DNA of 64,000 bases from Vibrio sp. SNU_ST1. Its GTDB lineage: Bacteria; Pseudomonadota; Gammaproteobacteria; Enterobacterales; Vibrionaceae. How positions within the stretch are numbered: the first letter of the stretch is position 1; each line of letters starts with the position of its first letter. Shown one piece after another: positions 16,311 to 24,535 of the stretch. The notes below the pieces were generated by a model. That model ran no database searches, was not told the origin of the DNA, and was given only the letters and a program-made list of their open reading frames with translations. The stretch spans positions 1,984,001 through 2,048,000 of the forward strand of contig NZ_CP130748.1 of the NCBI RefSeq assembly GCF_030563405.1, given 5' to 3'. The position numbers and the translations under genes were made by a program.

Positions 16311-16879
16311 CCATTTGCACCTTTAAAATAGTGAACGAGTTCTTTGCGCCAAACCGATTCATTAATCACACCTAGCAACTTCTTAACTATTTGGCCTTCA
16401 GCATCGACTAAATACGTTTCAGGAGTCCCTATTACACCGAGTTCTAAAGCCAACTTCCCTTGAGGATCACTGATCACAGTTGAGTACGGATTGCCGTCGC
16501 TCGATAACACATTGATCGCTGCCCCAGAGTTATCTCGATAATTGAGACCAACAATTGGTATGCCTTTCTTCTGCAGTTTGAGTAAAAAAGCGTGCTCGGT
16601 TTTACATATTCCACACCAAGAAGCCCATACATTGACCAATTGGTAAGGATGTTGAGTAATATCAGCAAGCGTAAGCTTAGCCGTTTCAGAGATTAATGCT
16701 TCAGAATCGAATGGCTCATCTGTAACGAGCTTTGCTGCCGTAAATTCAGGGAAAGCCCTTTTTTGCTCTGAAACGCTGGTCGTTTGTTGCTTACTTTCGA
16801 GCGCATATGAAAATGCAACGACCAAAGCAACAGCCACTGAAAATAGAGTAATGAGTTTATTACGAACGCTGGTATGCAT
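16307..16879 (-). CDS. DsbE/CcmG-family thiol:disulfide protein of the nrf cluster
   Basis: Periplasmic membrane-tethered thioredoxin (190 residues) that reduces apocytochrome or NrfF cysteines before haem attachment. An N-terminal anchor helix lies at about 8-26. The thioredoxin domain has WASWCGICKTEH with the active CxxC, and the cis-Pro region GVIGTPETYLVD. It overlaps nrfE by 20 nt and nrfF by 4 nt, so the three are translated as a unit. E. coli nrf lacks this gene; other gammaproteobacterial nrf clusters include one. The gene is specific to this pathway by context. Confidence 0.9.
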   Translation of the reverse strand: MHTSVRNKLITLFSVAVALVVAFSYALESKQQTTSVSEQKRAFPEFTAAKLVTDEPFDSEALISETAKLTLADITQHPYQLVNVWASWCGICKTEHAFLLKLQKKGIPIVGLNYRDNSGAAINVLSSDGNPYSTVISDPQGKLALELGVIGTPETYLVDAEGQIVKKLLGVINESVWRKELVHYFKGANG

Positions 16880-18782
16880 ACTGTGACGCCTTAACGGTTT
16901 TCTTTTTACGATGAGTCAATGAGAGTAAAGCGCCAAGAATGGAGAACAACCCACCAAACCAGATCCAGCGCGCATACGCCTTGTACTGCACTCGAAACGC
17001 ATAAGCGGTGGAGTCTACTTTCTCACCCATGGTGATATACACATCACCATGCCAGAACCATTTCATTGCGGGCTCACTCATGTTCATCACTCGAACTTGG
17101 TAATGTCTTCTTTCAGGTGTAATGGAAAAACTTTGCTCGCCAGTTTCTAGCTTAAGTATCGCCTTCTCTGCGGTAAAGTTTGAGGCGACATAAAGCTTTG
17201 TATCTTCATGAGATAGCGTCCAATCAATGAACTTTACTTGTGCTCCTGGGCTTAGTTTATAGCTGCGCTCAAACGAGTGGTAGCTATTCATTGCCGCACC
17301 TACTGCTAATACCGCGACACCAACATGCGCAAAGGTCATCACCCAGACTTTTCGTTGGAACTTCGAGCTGCGCGTCACCACTAAGCCATAAACATGAGTG
17401 AGTAAAACCCAAAATGCGAGTGACCATGTCATCAGAGCCATCACTTGTCGTTGGACTTGTTCCACTTGCCATGAATAACAAGCATAACCAAGTACCAATG
17501 ACACCACAGCTAACGATGAAATAACACCTTTAGTCGCTTGAGGTTTAATACTCAGCAAAGGGGCTAAACCCACGACGGCTAACGCAAGCAAAGCCAAAGG
17601 TGCAATCAACAGATTAAAGTAAGGCGCACCTACCGATATGTTCCCCAACCCAAGCAGTTCAAAGACCATTGGATAAAACGTACCAAACACCACAACAGCG
17701 GTCGCCAGTACAAAAATGAGCACCGCGACTAGGCTTAAAAAGCTCTTACTCGCGAAGCTAGTAATCGGGTTAGATTCAAAAGACTCTCCTCTGATGATAA
17801 GCAGAGAAAATGAGCTCACGAGCACCAACACTAATATAAGTAGCAGTGCGATACCTTTGGTTGGATCGACAGCAAAAGCATGCACCGACGTTAATACGCC
17901 AGAACGAACAATAAAGGTGCCTAAGATACTCAAACAAAACGTAATGAAAGCAAGGCTGAGAGACCATTTCAAGAGCTGTTGTTTGCCCTTAGCAACGCCT
18001 AGACTGTGCAGTAATGCTGTTGAAGTTAGCCACGGCAACAAGCTGGCATTTTCAACAGGATCCCAGAACCACCAGCCGCCCCAGCCTAATTCGTAATACG
18101 CCCACCAAGATCCAAGAATGATCCCTGCAGTTAAAAAGATCCAAGCGACTAGACACCAACTGCGACAATGGGCAACCCAATCAAACTCAATAGGATCAAC
18201 CAGCAAAGCGGCAACTGAAAATGCCAGCACCACAGAAAAACCGACATAGCCAAGGTAAAGTAATGGAGGGTGAAAGATCAGGCCGACATCTTGTAACATT
18301 GGGTTAAGGTCACGCCCTTCTAGCGGCAAGATCGAATTCATTTCAAATGGGTTTGATGCGAATAAGGTGAACCAAGCAAATATCGCGAGCAGTAGATTCA
18401 TTACCCACAACACACGGCTTTGGTATTCATTCGAATAGTGTTTTTGTAAGGCAATCACGCCAGACCAGACGCTGATCGTCAGTACCCAAAACAACAAGGA
18501 ACCTTCATGTCCTGCCCATACGGCTGCAAGCTTAAAAAATGAGGGTAATTGAGTGTTTGAATGTTCAGCAACATAGAGAATAGAGAAGTCATCACTGACA
18601 AAAGCATAGCCAAGCAATACGACAGAATTGAGAGAAAACAATGCACTTGAAAGAGAGAAACCGCGGATTAAACTTATATTTTGCGTCCGTTTGTTTAGCA
18701 TTTGATAAAACGAATGCACACCAATAATGCTACTGAGTACAGCAACCAACACTAAACTAAACAGCCCCAAAGAACCGACCAT
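16860..18782 (-). CDS. nrfE: Haem lyase subunit NrfE (CcmF family)
   Basis: Polytopic membrane core of the dedicated haem lyase for NrfA. The 640 residues carry about 14-15 helices. The tryptophan-rich periplasmic haem-handling loop WGGWWFWDPVENASLLPWL is intact near residues 224-242. Histidines ahead of it (AGHEGSLLFW, IFHPPLLYLGY) match the CcmF haem ligands. The final periplasmic domain and last helix are present. It follows nrfD after a 128-bp gap with a hairpin and overlaps dsbE. By location it serves the special CxxCK haem of NrfA rather than general cytochrome c. Confidence 0.93.
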   Translation of the reverse strand: MVGSLGLFSLVLVAVLSSIIGVHSFYQMLNKRTQNISLIRGFSLSSALFSLNSVVLLGYAFVSDDFSILYVAEHSNTQLPSFFKLAAVWAGHEGSLLFWVLTISVWSGVIALQKHYSNEYQSRVLWVMNLLLAIFAWFTLFASNPFEMNSILPLEGRDLNPMLQDVGLIFHPPLLYLGYVGFSVVLAFSVAALLVDPIEFDWVAHCRSWCLVAWIFLTAGIILGSWWAYYELGWGGWWFWDPVENASLLPWLTSTALLHSLGVAKGKQQLLKWSLSLAFITFCLSILGTFIVRSGVLTSVHAFAVDPTKGIALLLILVLVLVSSFSLLIIRGESFESNPITSFASKSFLSLVAVLIFVLATAVVVFGTFYPMVFELLGLGNISVGAPYFNLLIAPLALLALAVVGLAPLLSIKPQATKGVISSLAVVSLVLGYACYSWQVEQVQRQVMALMTWSLAFWVLLTHVYGLVVTRSSKFQRKVWVMTFAHVGVAVLAVGAAMNSYHSFERSYKLSPGAQVKFIDWTLSHEDTKLYVASNFTAEKAILKLETGEQSFSITPERRHYQVRVMNMSEPAMKWFWHGDVYITMGEKVDSTAYAFRVQYKAYARWIWFGGLFSILGALLSLTHRKKKTVKASQYAYQRS

Positions 18783-18861
18783 ATCACCTCAATAAGGCTC
18801 CGCTTGAGCAGAGCCGATCTGAACACGCATCTCATGTTTATTTAAAGCATGTTCATTAATA

Positions 18862-18889
18862 AGCAGATGTTTAGTATCCGACATCTGCT
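18862..18889 (-). promoter_or_regulatory. Hairpin between nrfD and nrfE
   Basis: A 9-bp perfect stem agcagatgt/acatctgct with a 10-nt loop and no T-run. It probably tunes haem-lyase expression relative to nrfBCD. Confidence 0.45.
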
Positions 18890-18910
18890 CACTAATAAAC
18901 TTGCGCGAAA

Positions 18911-19885
18911 TTAAGCTAACGTTAACTGCCCTGCATAAAGGACAAAAGTTCGCAGCATTAACACGCCCATCAGGCTTAACGAAGTTACAGAGAAAATATA
19001 CACCGAACTATGACGGATAGACGTTGGTGTGACCGCATTCAGCAACAATGGTAAAACCATACCAACACCGATCACGCCATACCAGAACCAACTCGCCCAG
19101 AAACCACTGCCAATTGCGTTCCATACTGCTTGCTCACTTTGACCACCAGCGAAGATAAGCCCAGTAAAGAAAGTAATAAGAACAAACAACTCAAACATCA
19201 CGACAGGGCGCTCGAAGCCGTGGATCCATGAAATACTCGGGCTATGAGGTGATTCTTTAAAGACCAACACACCAAATAAAATACATGCCGCCGCTCCCGA
19301 AGATAAGCTCGAGAATAAGAACAAAATCGGCAGCACTGGGTTATTCAACAGTGGGAATGTATTTAGAGCGGAAAGCAGGAATCCTGTATAAGCGGCAAGC
19401 ATCAGAGCAAGAACAGCTAAGAATATTTCCAAAGCATTCTCGAACACTTCTAATTTGCCAATCCAGTTACCAACAAAATCGAGTCGTCCTTTTAACCATA
19501 CTTGGTCATTCAAGAACCCGACGATTTGATCTCTAAATATAATGCCGATCCAAAGGAACAAGATCACCATATACACTTGGAATAAGATCACACCCATCGA
19601 CATCACAGACGTTGGATTGTAGAAGATCATGATCTTCCAAAATGATAACGGTTTTGTTAGGTGGAAAACCAAGATCAGCAGACCTGAAATGATCCCAAAG
19701 GGCGCAAGAAAAGCCGTGGCCTTTAACACACCATTATGGGCAGGATCACCTTCAATGACTTTACGCTTAAGGTAAATGGAGATCATTACGGCACCCGCCG
19801 ACATCCCCGCGAGAAATAGATAGATTGCTATAATCCAGTCCCATACCACGGTACCAGACTGAAAAGCTGCGTCCCATGCACTCAT
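18911..19885 (-). CDS. nrfD: Quinol-oxidising membrane subunit NrfD
   Basis: Integral membrane protein that takes electrons from menaquinol and passes them to the iron-sulfur protein NrfC. The 324 residues form about eight helices in the NrfD/PsrC pattern. The early IIAIYLFLAGMSAGAVM segment and ILFLFSSLSSGAAACIL later are typical. The start is the ATG at 19885, with ggag 8 nt upstream. It overlaps the end of nrfC within a few bases. It works in the chain quinol, NrfD, NrfC, NrfB, NrfA. Confidence 0.93.
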   Translation of the reverse strand: MSAWDAAFQSGTVVWDWIIAIYLFLAGMSAGAVMISIYLKRKVIEGDPAHNGVLKATAFLAPFGIISGLLILVFHLTKPLSFWKIMIFYNPTSVMSMGVILFQVYMVILFLWIGIIFRDQIVGFLNDQVWLKGRLDFVGNWIGKLEVFENALEIFLAVLALMLAAYTGFLLSALNTFPLLNNPVLPILFLFSSLSSGAAACILFGVLVFKESPHSPSISWIHGFERPVVMFELFVLITFFTGLIFAGGQSEQAVWNAIGSGFWASWFWYGVIGVGMVLPLLLNAVTPTSIRHSSVYIFSVTSLSLMGVLMLRTFVLYAGQLTLA

Positions 19886-19887
19886 AA

Positions 19888-20574
19888 TCAAATCTCCCCT
19901 TTTTGGTGTGGCACTTTATAGAGTTTGGGCTGAGTACCGAGATAAGCTTTGTCTCTGTAAACCACCTCAGATTGAAGCACTTGGTTTATCTCACTCTTAG
20001 GATCATTTAAGTCACCAAAAATCAACGCTTTGGTTGGGCAAGATTCGACACAAGCAGGTAACTTACCTTGTGCTAGGTTGGTATCACGACAGAAGTTACA
20101 TTTATCTGCGGATTTATTCTCAGGATGGAAAAAGCGCACTTGATAAGGACATGCCAGTAGACAATAACCACAGCCGACACATTTCTCTTTATGCACATCA
20201 ACGATGCCAGTTTTTTCATCTTTGTAGGCCGCACCTGTAGGACAAACCATGACACAGGGTGCATTATCACAATGTTGGCAAGAGTTACGAGTAAAACGGT
20301 AATCAACATTCGGATATTCGCCTTGAGGCTCACTCTTAATAATTTCTAATCGCGATACGCCTTCAGGCACTTTGTTCACTTCACGGCATGCTTCGGTACA
20401 AGCAGTACAACCAATACAAGCGGTTTCGTCATGGATCATTCCATAACGCTTAGTGCCATCTTCTTGAACGTTGGCCAACGTTTTACGACTTGTTACCGCC
20501 GCGGTTCCCGCGACACCCGTGGTAAAAATAACGGCACCAGCACCTGCTAAAAAGTTTCTTCTTGAGCAGCTCAT
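19888..20574 (-). CDS. nrfC: Iron-sulfur protein NrfC, Tat-exported
   Basis: Periplasmic ferredoxin-type subunit carrying four [4Fe-4S] clusters between NrfD and NrfB. A twin-arginine signal (CSRRNFLAGAG) opens the 228 residues. Cysteine clusters are CIGCTACTEAC, CQHCDNAPCVMVCPTGA, CVGCGYCLLACP, and CNFCRDTNLAQGKLPACVESC. This is the full four-cluster set. It is 3 nt from nrfB and almost touches nrfD, so nrfBCD is a tight transcription unit. Confidence 0.95.
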   Translation of the reverse strand: MSCSRRNFLAGAGAVIFTTGVAGTAAVTSRKTLANVQEDGTKRYGMIHDETACIGCTACTEACREVNKVPEGVSRLEIIKSEPQGEYPNVDYRFTRNSCQHCDNAPCVMVCPTGAAYKDEKTGIVDVHKEKCVGCGYCLLACPYQVRFFHPENKSADKCNFCRDTNLAQGKLPACVESCPTKALIFGDLNDPKSEINQVLQSEVVYRDKAYLGTQPKLYKVPHQKGEI

Positions 20575-20577
20575 AGA

Positions 20578-21162
20578 TTACTCCCCTTCTTTCTTCTGGT
20601 TGAAGTCTGAATGGCAATCCACACACAGCTTGATGGTTTGCTTTTTATCTAAACCCAACACTTTCGCTTCAGTGGCATGAACGTCATGACAGTTTGAACA
20701 GGTTAAGTTTTGCGCGTGAACATCGTGAGTCCAGCTAGCTTCACGAAGATCATCCGGTTTATGACAATCTATACATTGGCTATTCGCATCTAAAATTAAG
20801 CTTGGGTCTAGGAAAACCTTCTCAGTTCCCGGTTGTGATTGAGCCGAACGATACTTCACCACTTCAGGTGCACCTTCACGGTGATCGGGGCCAATAGAGG
20901 TATGACAATCAGTACAATTCACTTCACGGCCAAGTAAAGCGTGTGCGCTTTCACCATGAGAGCCCAATACGGTTTCTTTGGAATCTTTATGGCATTGAAC
21001 ACACTTGTAATCTTTGTCGCGGATTAATTCGACTTCATGTCTTGTTGATTCTCCTACTGGCGTAACAGCAGGCTCAGCAACAGCATGAATGGAATAACCA
21101 TAGAGGCAGAATGCTAGAAGGGATTTAAGCATTATGACTATGGCCAATTTAATATTGCCCAT
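20578..21162 (-). CDS. nrfB: Pentahaem cytochrome c NrfB
   Basis: Soluble periplasmic electron carrier that donates to NrfA. The 194 residues have a signal peptide near 10-28 and five CxxCH haem sites starting at Cys54, 83, 130, 155 and 180 (CVQCH, CTDCH, CIDCH, CSNCH, CVDCH). The start has aaggat 6 nt upstream. It is divergent from nrfA across a 481-bp control region, unlike E. coli, where nrfA and nrfB are adjacent on one strand. Confidence 0.95.
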   Translation of the reverse strand: MGNIKLAIVIMLKSLLAFCLYGYSIHAVAEPAVTPVGESTRHEVELIRDKDYKCVQCHKDSKETVLGSHGESAHALLGREVNCTDCHTSIGPDHREGAPEVVKYRSAQSQPGTEKVFLDPSLILDANSQCIDCHKPDDLREASWTHDVHAQNLTCSNCHDVHATEAKVLGLDKKQTIKLCVDCHSDFNQKKEGE

Positions 21163-21450
21163 TTTATCCTTTCCTTATACCGGCATTATTTAACTCTCAA
21201 CTAAATAATATTCCGGTTAAACAAAAGTACCCTTAAACGATATTATTACCGCTTAAATGATATCAATTCTTATTTTGGATAAGCCACAACGCTTTCTATA
21301 GTTAGAATATACCTCTAATTGGGTAATACGAAATTTGGATGGGTTATTCTGTGAACGCAATCACCCTATTTATATCATGGTCAATTCAGGTAATTGATTG
21401 TTATATATGATAATAATTCTCAATTAAATTTTAATAACACTACCCAACAA

Positions 21451-21466
21451 TACCCCTTTAGGGGTA
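21451..21466. promoter_or_regulatory. Perfect NarP/NarL 7-2-7 site
   Basis: TACCCCT-tt-AGGGGTA matches the TACYYMT-N2-AKRRGTA consensus on both arms. NarP is the sole nitrate regulator of this class in most vibrios, and nrf genes are known targets. Confidence 0.75.
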
Positions 21467-21477
21467 TATAAACTTCA

Positions 21478-21495
21478 ACGTGATTGAAGTCACTA
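21478..21495. promoter_or_regulatory. CRP-like site upstream of nrfA
   Basis: gtga-ttgaag-tcac (21480-21493) has the GTGA-N6-TCAC core of the CRP consensus. It sits 13 bp after the NarP-type site. Confidence 0.55.
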
Positions 21496-21502
21496 CCATT
21501 AA

Positions 21503-21516
21503 TTGATCTAAGACAA
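21503..21516. promoter_or_regulatory. FNR-like site upstream of nrfA
   Basis: TTGAT-ctaa-GACAA agrees with TTGAT-N4-ATCAA in nine of ten positions. This suits anaerobic activation; judged by eye only. Confidence 0.45.
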
Positions 21517-21643
21517 GCTATATCCAACACGTAACAAAATGTGTTTGTTTATGAATTAATATAAACAGGAATTCTCCAGTTCTTAATTTGAATAGCAAAC
21601 TCACAACGCTTGGTATAAGAATCAGTATATTGGAGATATCACT

Positions 21644-23074
21644 GTGAAAAAGCATTGGATACGTAATTCGGTCACAGCACTATTAATGGTTAGCGCATCA
21701 CTAGCAAGCGCGACCAGTTTTGCTGCGTCTGAACAAAAAGAAATTGGCGATCCTCGTAACGACCAGTTCGAGCAAAACCACCCAGATCAATATCATTCAT
21801 GGAGACAGACTTCAGAAAGCGAAACCATTGAAGATGCACTAAAAGAAGATCCCAACATGGTCATCATGTGGGCTGGCTACGGCTTCGCAAAAGATTACAA
21901 CAAAGCACGTGGTCACTTTTATGCGATTGACGATGTACGACAAACGCTTCGTACTGGCGGCCCAACTGACGAAAGCTCAGGCCCAATGCCAATGGCGTGT
22001 TGGAGCTGTAAAAGCCCAGACGTCGCACGTGTTATTGAAGAACGTGGCGAAGATGGTTACTTCGAAGGCAAATGGGCACGTCTTGGCAATGAGATAGTTA
22101 ACCCTATTGGCTGTTCAGACTGTCACGATACGCAAAGCGAAGGCTTTAAAAACGGTGAACCGGCACTGAAAGTTACTCGCCCTTACGTTGAGCGTGCATT
22201 TGACGCGATTGGTAAGAAGTTTGAAGACCAAGGTCGCCTAGACCAACAAGCTTCCGTTTGTGCTCAGTGCCACGTGGAATACTACTTCACAGGTCCGACG
22301 AAAGGCGTGAAATTTCCTTGGGATAAAGGGACTCGCGTAGAGCAAATGGAGGAATACTACGATGAGATCGGCTTTAAGGATTGGACACACAAAGTATCAA
22401 AAGCACCAATGCTAAAAGCTCAGCACCCAGGCTATGAAACTTGGCGTGAAGGTATTCACGGCAAAAACAAAGTTGCTTGTGTTGACTGTCATATGCCGAA
22501 AGTAACCAAAGAAGATGGTACCGTTTATACCGACCATAAAGTGGGTAACCCATTCGACCGCTTCGAAGATACTTGTGCTAACTGTCATACTCAATCTAAA
22601 GAAACCATGCGTAACATCGTTTCAAGCCGTAAAGCGCAAGTGCTAAACATGAAGCTGACCGCTGAGAAACAAATCGTTGCCGCTCACTTTGAAGCAGGCG
22701 CGGCATGGGAAGCAGGTGCGACAGAGCAAGAGATGGAGCCTATCCTACTGGATATCCGTCACGCTCAATGGCGTTGGGACTACGCTATTGCGTCTCATGG
22801 TGTTCATATGCACGCCCCTGAAATCGCTCTAGAAGTGCTAGGTACTGCCGTTGACCGCGCAGCCGACGCTCGTACTAAGATTGTTCGTCTACTGGCGAAG
22901 AAAGGCATCACTGATCCAATTGAGATTCCAGACATCTCTACCAAAGAAGCGGCTCAAAAAGCGCTTGGAATGGACATGGATAAGATGAACGCTGAGAAGC
23001 AACACTTCTTAGACACAGTTGTTCCTAAATGGGAAGAGCAAGCTGAAAAGCGTGAAGCCAACTACGAATACTAG
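21644..23074 (+). CDS. nrfA: Ammonia-forming cytochrome c nitrite reductase NrfA
   Basis: Periplasmic pentahaem enzyme reducing nitrite to ammonium with six electrons. The 476 residues have a signal peptide ending near 28. The catalytic haem uses CWSCK at 119-123 with Lys as axial ligand. Four ordinary sites follow: CSDCH (157), CAQCH (206), CVDCH (279) and CANCH (311). The late [18 protein letters not shown] segment contains distal histidine ligands. Haem attachment at CWSCK requires the NrfE/NrfF machinery encoded next door. It has its own promoter region with NarP, CRP and FNR-like sites and its own terminator. Confidence 0.97.
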   Translation: MKKHWIRNSVTALLMVSASLASATSFAASEQKEIGDPRNDQFEQNHPDQYHSWRQTSESETIEDALKEDPNMVIMWAGYGFAKDYNKARGHFYAIDDVRQTLRTGGPTDESSGPMPMACWSCKSPDVARVIEERGEDGYFEGKWARLGNEIVNPIGCSDCHDTQSEGFKNGEPALKVTRPYVERAFDAIGKKFEDQGRLDQQASVCAQCHVEYYFTGPTKGVKFPWDKGTRVEQMEEYYDEIGFKDWTHKVSKAPMLKAQHPGYETWREGIHGKNKVACVDCHMPKVTKEDGTVYTDHKVGNPFDRFEDTCANCHTQSKETMRNIVSSRKAQVLNMKLTAEKQIVAAHFEAGAAWEAGATEQEMEPILLDIRHAQWRWDYAIASHGVHMHAPEIALEVLGTAVDRAADARTKIVRLLAKKGITDPIEIPDISTKEAAQKALGMDMDKMNAEKQHFLDTVVPKWEEQAEKREANYEY

Positions 23075-23100
23075 TTTCTTCAATTAGACCATTACGTAAA

Positions 23101-23131
23101 AACCAGTCACACTATTATTGTGTGGCTGGTT
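23101..23131 (+). terminator. Terminator of nrfA
   Basis: A 12-bp stem aaccagtcacac/gtgtggctggtt with one G-U pair and loop tattatt, then eight T. Confidence 0.9.
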
Positions 23132-23202
23132 TTTTTTGGGTTTGGGGGAATAAACATCAATATCGACACCCCCAATCCACTCGCCAATTTAAGGAATCAA
23201 GA

Positions 23203-23547
23203 ATGAGAACCCTACTTTCGCTTTCGGCATTATGTATTGCACTACTCAGTTCAGGCGTTCACGCCTCTGAGCGTGCAGAAACAGGGTGGGAATTAATAGA
23301 GAAAGGCGCATTAGTCGTTGATGTCAGAACACCTGAAGAGTTCGAACAAGGGCATCTAGATAACGCCATCAACTACCCTCTTTCTGAAGTGGCTACTCAC
23401 TTCGCCGATATAGAGAAAGACCAACTGGTCGTTCTGTATTGCCGCAGTGGTAATCGTTCAGGGCAAGCTTATCAGTTCTTGCGTGCTCAAGGGTTTACTC
23501 AAATCCATAACGCAGGTGGGTTAACAGAGATGCTAGATAGCCAATAA
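23203..23547 (+). CDS. Periplasmic rhodanese-like protein
   Basis: Single-domain sulfurtransferase of 114 residues, similar in build to PspE. A signal peptide (SLSALCIALLSSGVHA) precedes the rhodanese fold: VDVRTPEEFEQGHLDNAINYP, then the active-site loop YCRSGNRSGQAY with the catalytic Cys. The start is the ATG at 23203 with aagga 7 nt before it; 27 upstream in-frame codons overlap the nrfA terminator and are not coding. It lies after that terminator, so it probably has its own promoter. A link with nitrite or sulfur chemistry of NrfA is only positional. Confidence 0.9.
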   Translation: MRTLLSLSALCIALLSSGVHASERAETGWELIEKGALVVDVRTPEEFEQGHLDNAINYPLSEVATHFADIEKDQLVVLYCRSGNRSGQAYQFLRAQGFTQIHNAGGLTEMLDSQ

Positions 23548-23635
23548 CTTGAGAGATTAATGGCTTTAGAGGCTAATCGTTTCAAAGACAAATCGCTTCA
23601 AAAGCCAATCAGGGAGAATAGCCTATTGACCAAGC

Positions 23636-24265
23636 CTAGCGGATCATCTGCTTGGCTTGATTGATCGAGTGAATAATCGAAACGCGATCAATCCCCTTTT
23701 GATTGGAATCGAGAATTTGAGTCCACGCATCAATCGCTTGTTGATAGCGCATACTAATGAAGTGATCGGTCGCAATCAGCATCAATGCCGTACGATCATT
23801 GGGATCAAGCTGCATTGAGTGATCCAATAGCGTATTCACGTCATCGCTCATCGCTTGAGAGCTGAGGTAATAAAGAGCGGTTGCTTTGGCAGCATAGAGG
23901 CCAGAATGTGCTTGAGGATCTAAGCGAATCGCGTAGTCGTAACAGGTGAACGCTGCATCAAACTCCCCTTTCTGCATATACACACCACCAAGCTTAAACC
24001 ACAAATCGGATTGATTCGGGTCTTGCTCAAGGCTTTGCTGAAGCTCATCTTGGAAATCCGTTGCCGTGTAACTATTGTTATCATCTATAGGAAGTTGAGG
24101 TATCTCTTGTTTCAGTTGAGACCAGACAAGTACGCTCAAAGCCACAGCAATAAGCGAAATCAACACATTCCCTTTTAGATGACCGCTGTTTTTGTTCGCT
24201 GCAATAATAACCACAATCAAAAACAAACTCATGAGTACCAACGCAACCAACAACCAGATATCCAT
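23636..24265 (-). CDS. TPR protein, NrfG/CcmI-like haem-lyase subunit
   Basis: Membrane-anchored TPR protein of 209 residues. Two N-terminal helices (VALVLMSLFLIVVIIAA and VLISLIAVALSVLVW) resemble CcmI. At about 79-200 there are three to four TPR units, e.g. LWFKLGGVYMQKGEFDAAFTCYDYAIRLDP. In the NrfEFG complex, NrfG uses such repeats to bind the NrfA C-terminus for haem delivery at CxxCK, and the location beside nrfA fits. It is on the opposite strand from nrfA and apart from nrfE and nrfF. A general TPR protein cannot be excluded. Confidence 0.8.
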   Translation of the reverse strand: MDIWLLVALVLMSLFLIVVIIAANKNSGHLKGNVLISLIAVALSVLVWSQLKQEIPQLPIDDNNSYTATDFQDELQQSLEQDPNQSDLWFKLGGVYMQKGEFDAAFTCYDYAIRLDPQAHSGLYAAKATALYYLSSQAMSDDVNTLLDHSMQLDPNDRTALMLIATDHFISMRYQQAIDAWTQILDSNQKGIDRVSIIHSINQAKQMIR

Positions 24266-24423
24266 TCCATATCCCTTTTATTTAGATTTAGATCTATCTC
24301 TACTCTATCGTTTTCGCCCTGCCTCGTTATTGATCAAAGTTTAGCGTTCGAGATTTAGTGATCAAACTTTTGCATAAAAGCAACGGAATAAAGTTGGAGC
24401 TCAGACCCAAGCCATAAGCCAAA

Positions 24424-24452
24424 TGAGAAGAGAAGAGAAGAGAAGAGAAAAA
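24424..24452. repeat. Pentanucleotide microsatellite (gagaa)n
   Basis: Five consecutive copies of gagaa-type units between the gyrA terminator and the TPR gene start. Such a tract can change length by slippage. Confidence 0.8.
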
Positions 24453-24472
24453 GAGTGAAATGACAGGCAATA

Positions 24473-24501
24473 AAAAACCGAGCACTTGGGCTCGGTTTTT
24501 T
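24473..24501. terminator. Terminator of gyrA
   Basis: The stem aaaaaaccgag/ctcggtttttt has an 8-nt loop and a T-run on both strands. It lies 35 bp after the gyrA stop. Confidence 0.9.
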
Positions 24502-24535
24502 CATTGGTAAGCTTAATTACTTAGCGTAATCGAGA

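Larger units (their letters stand above)
21163..21643. promoter_or_regulatory. Divergent nrfB/nrfA control region
   Basis: 481 bp without a gene. Recognisable sites lie on the nrfA side: a NarP/NarL palindrome (21451), a CRP-like site (21480) and an FNR-like site (21503). Two further TTGAT-like half sites near 21380-21410 may serve nrfB. AT-rich throughout. No leader gene was found. Confidence 0.65.

Noticed and set aside
21405-21428. Fur-box-like sequence gataataattctcaatta in the nrf control region
   Set aside because: Only partial agreement with the consensus in AT-rich DNA; NarP, CRP and FNR sites explain the region better.
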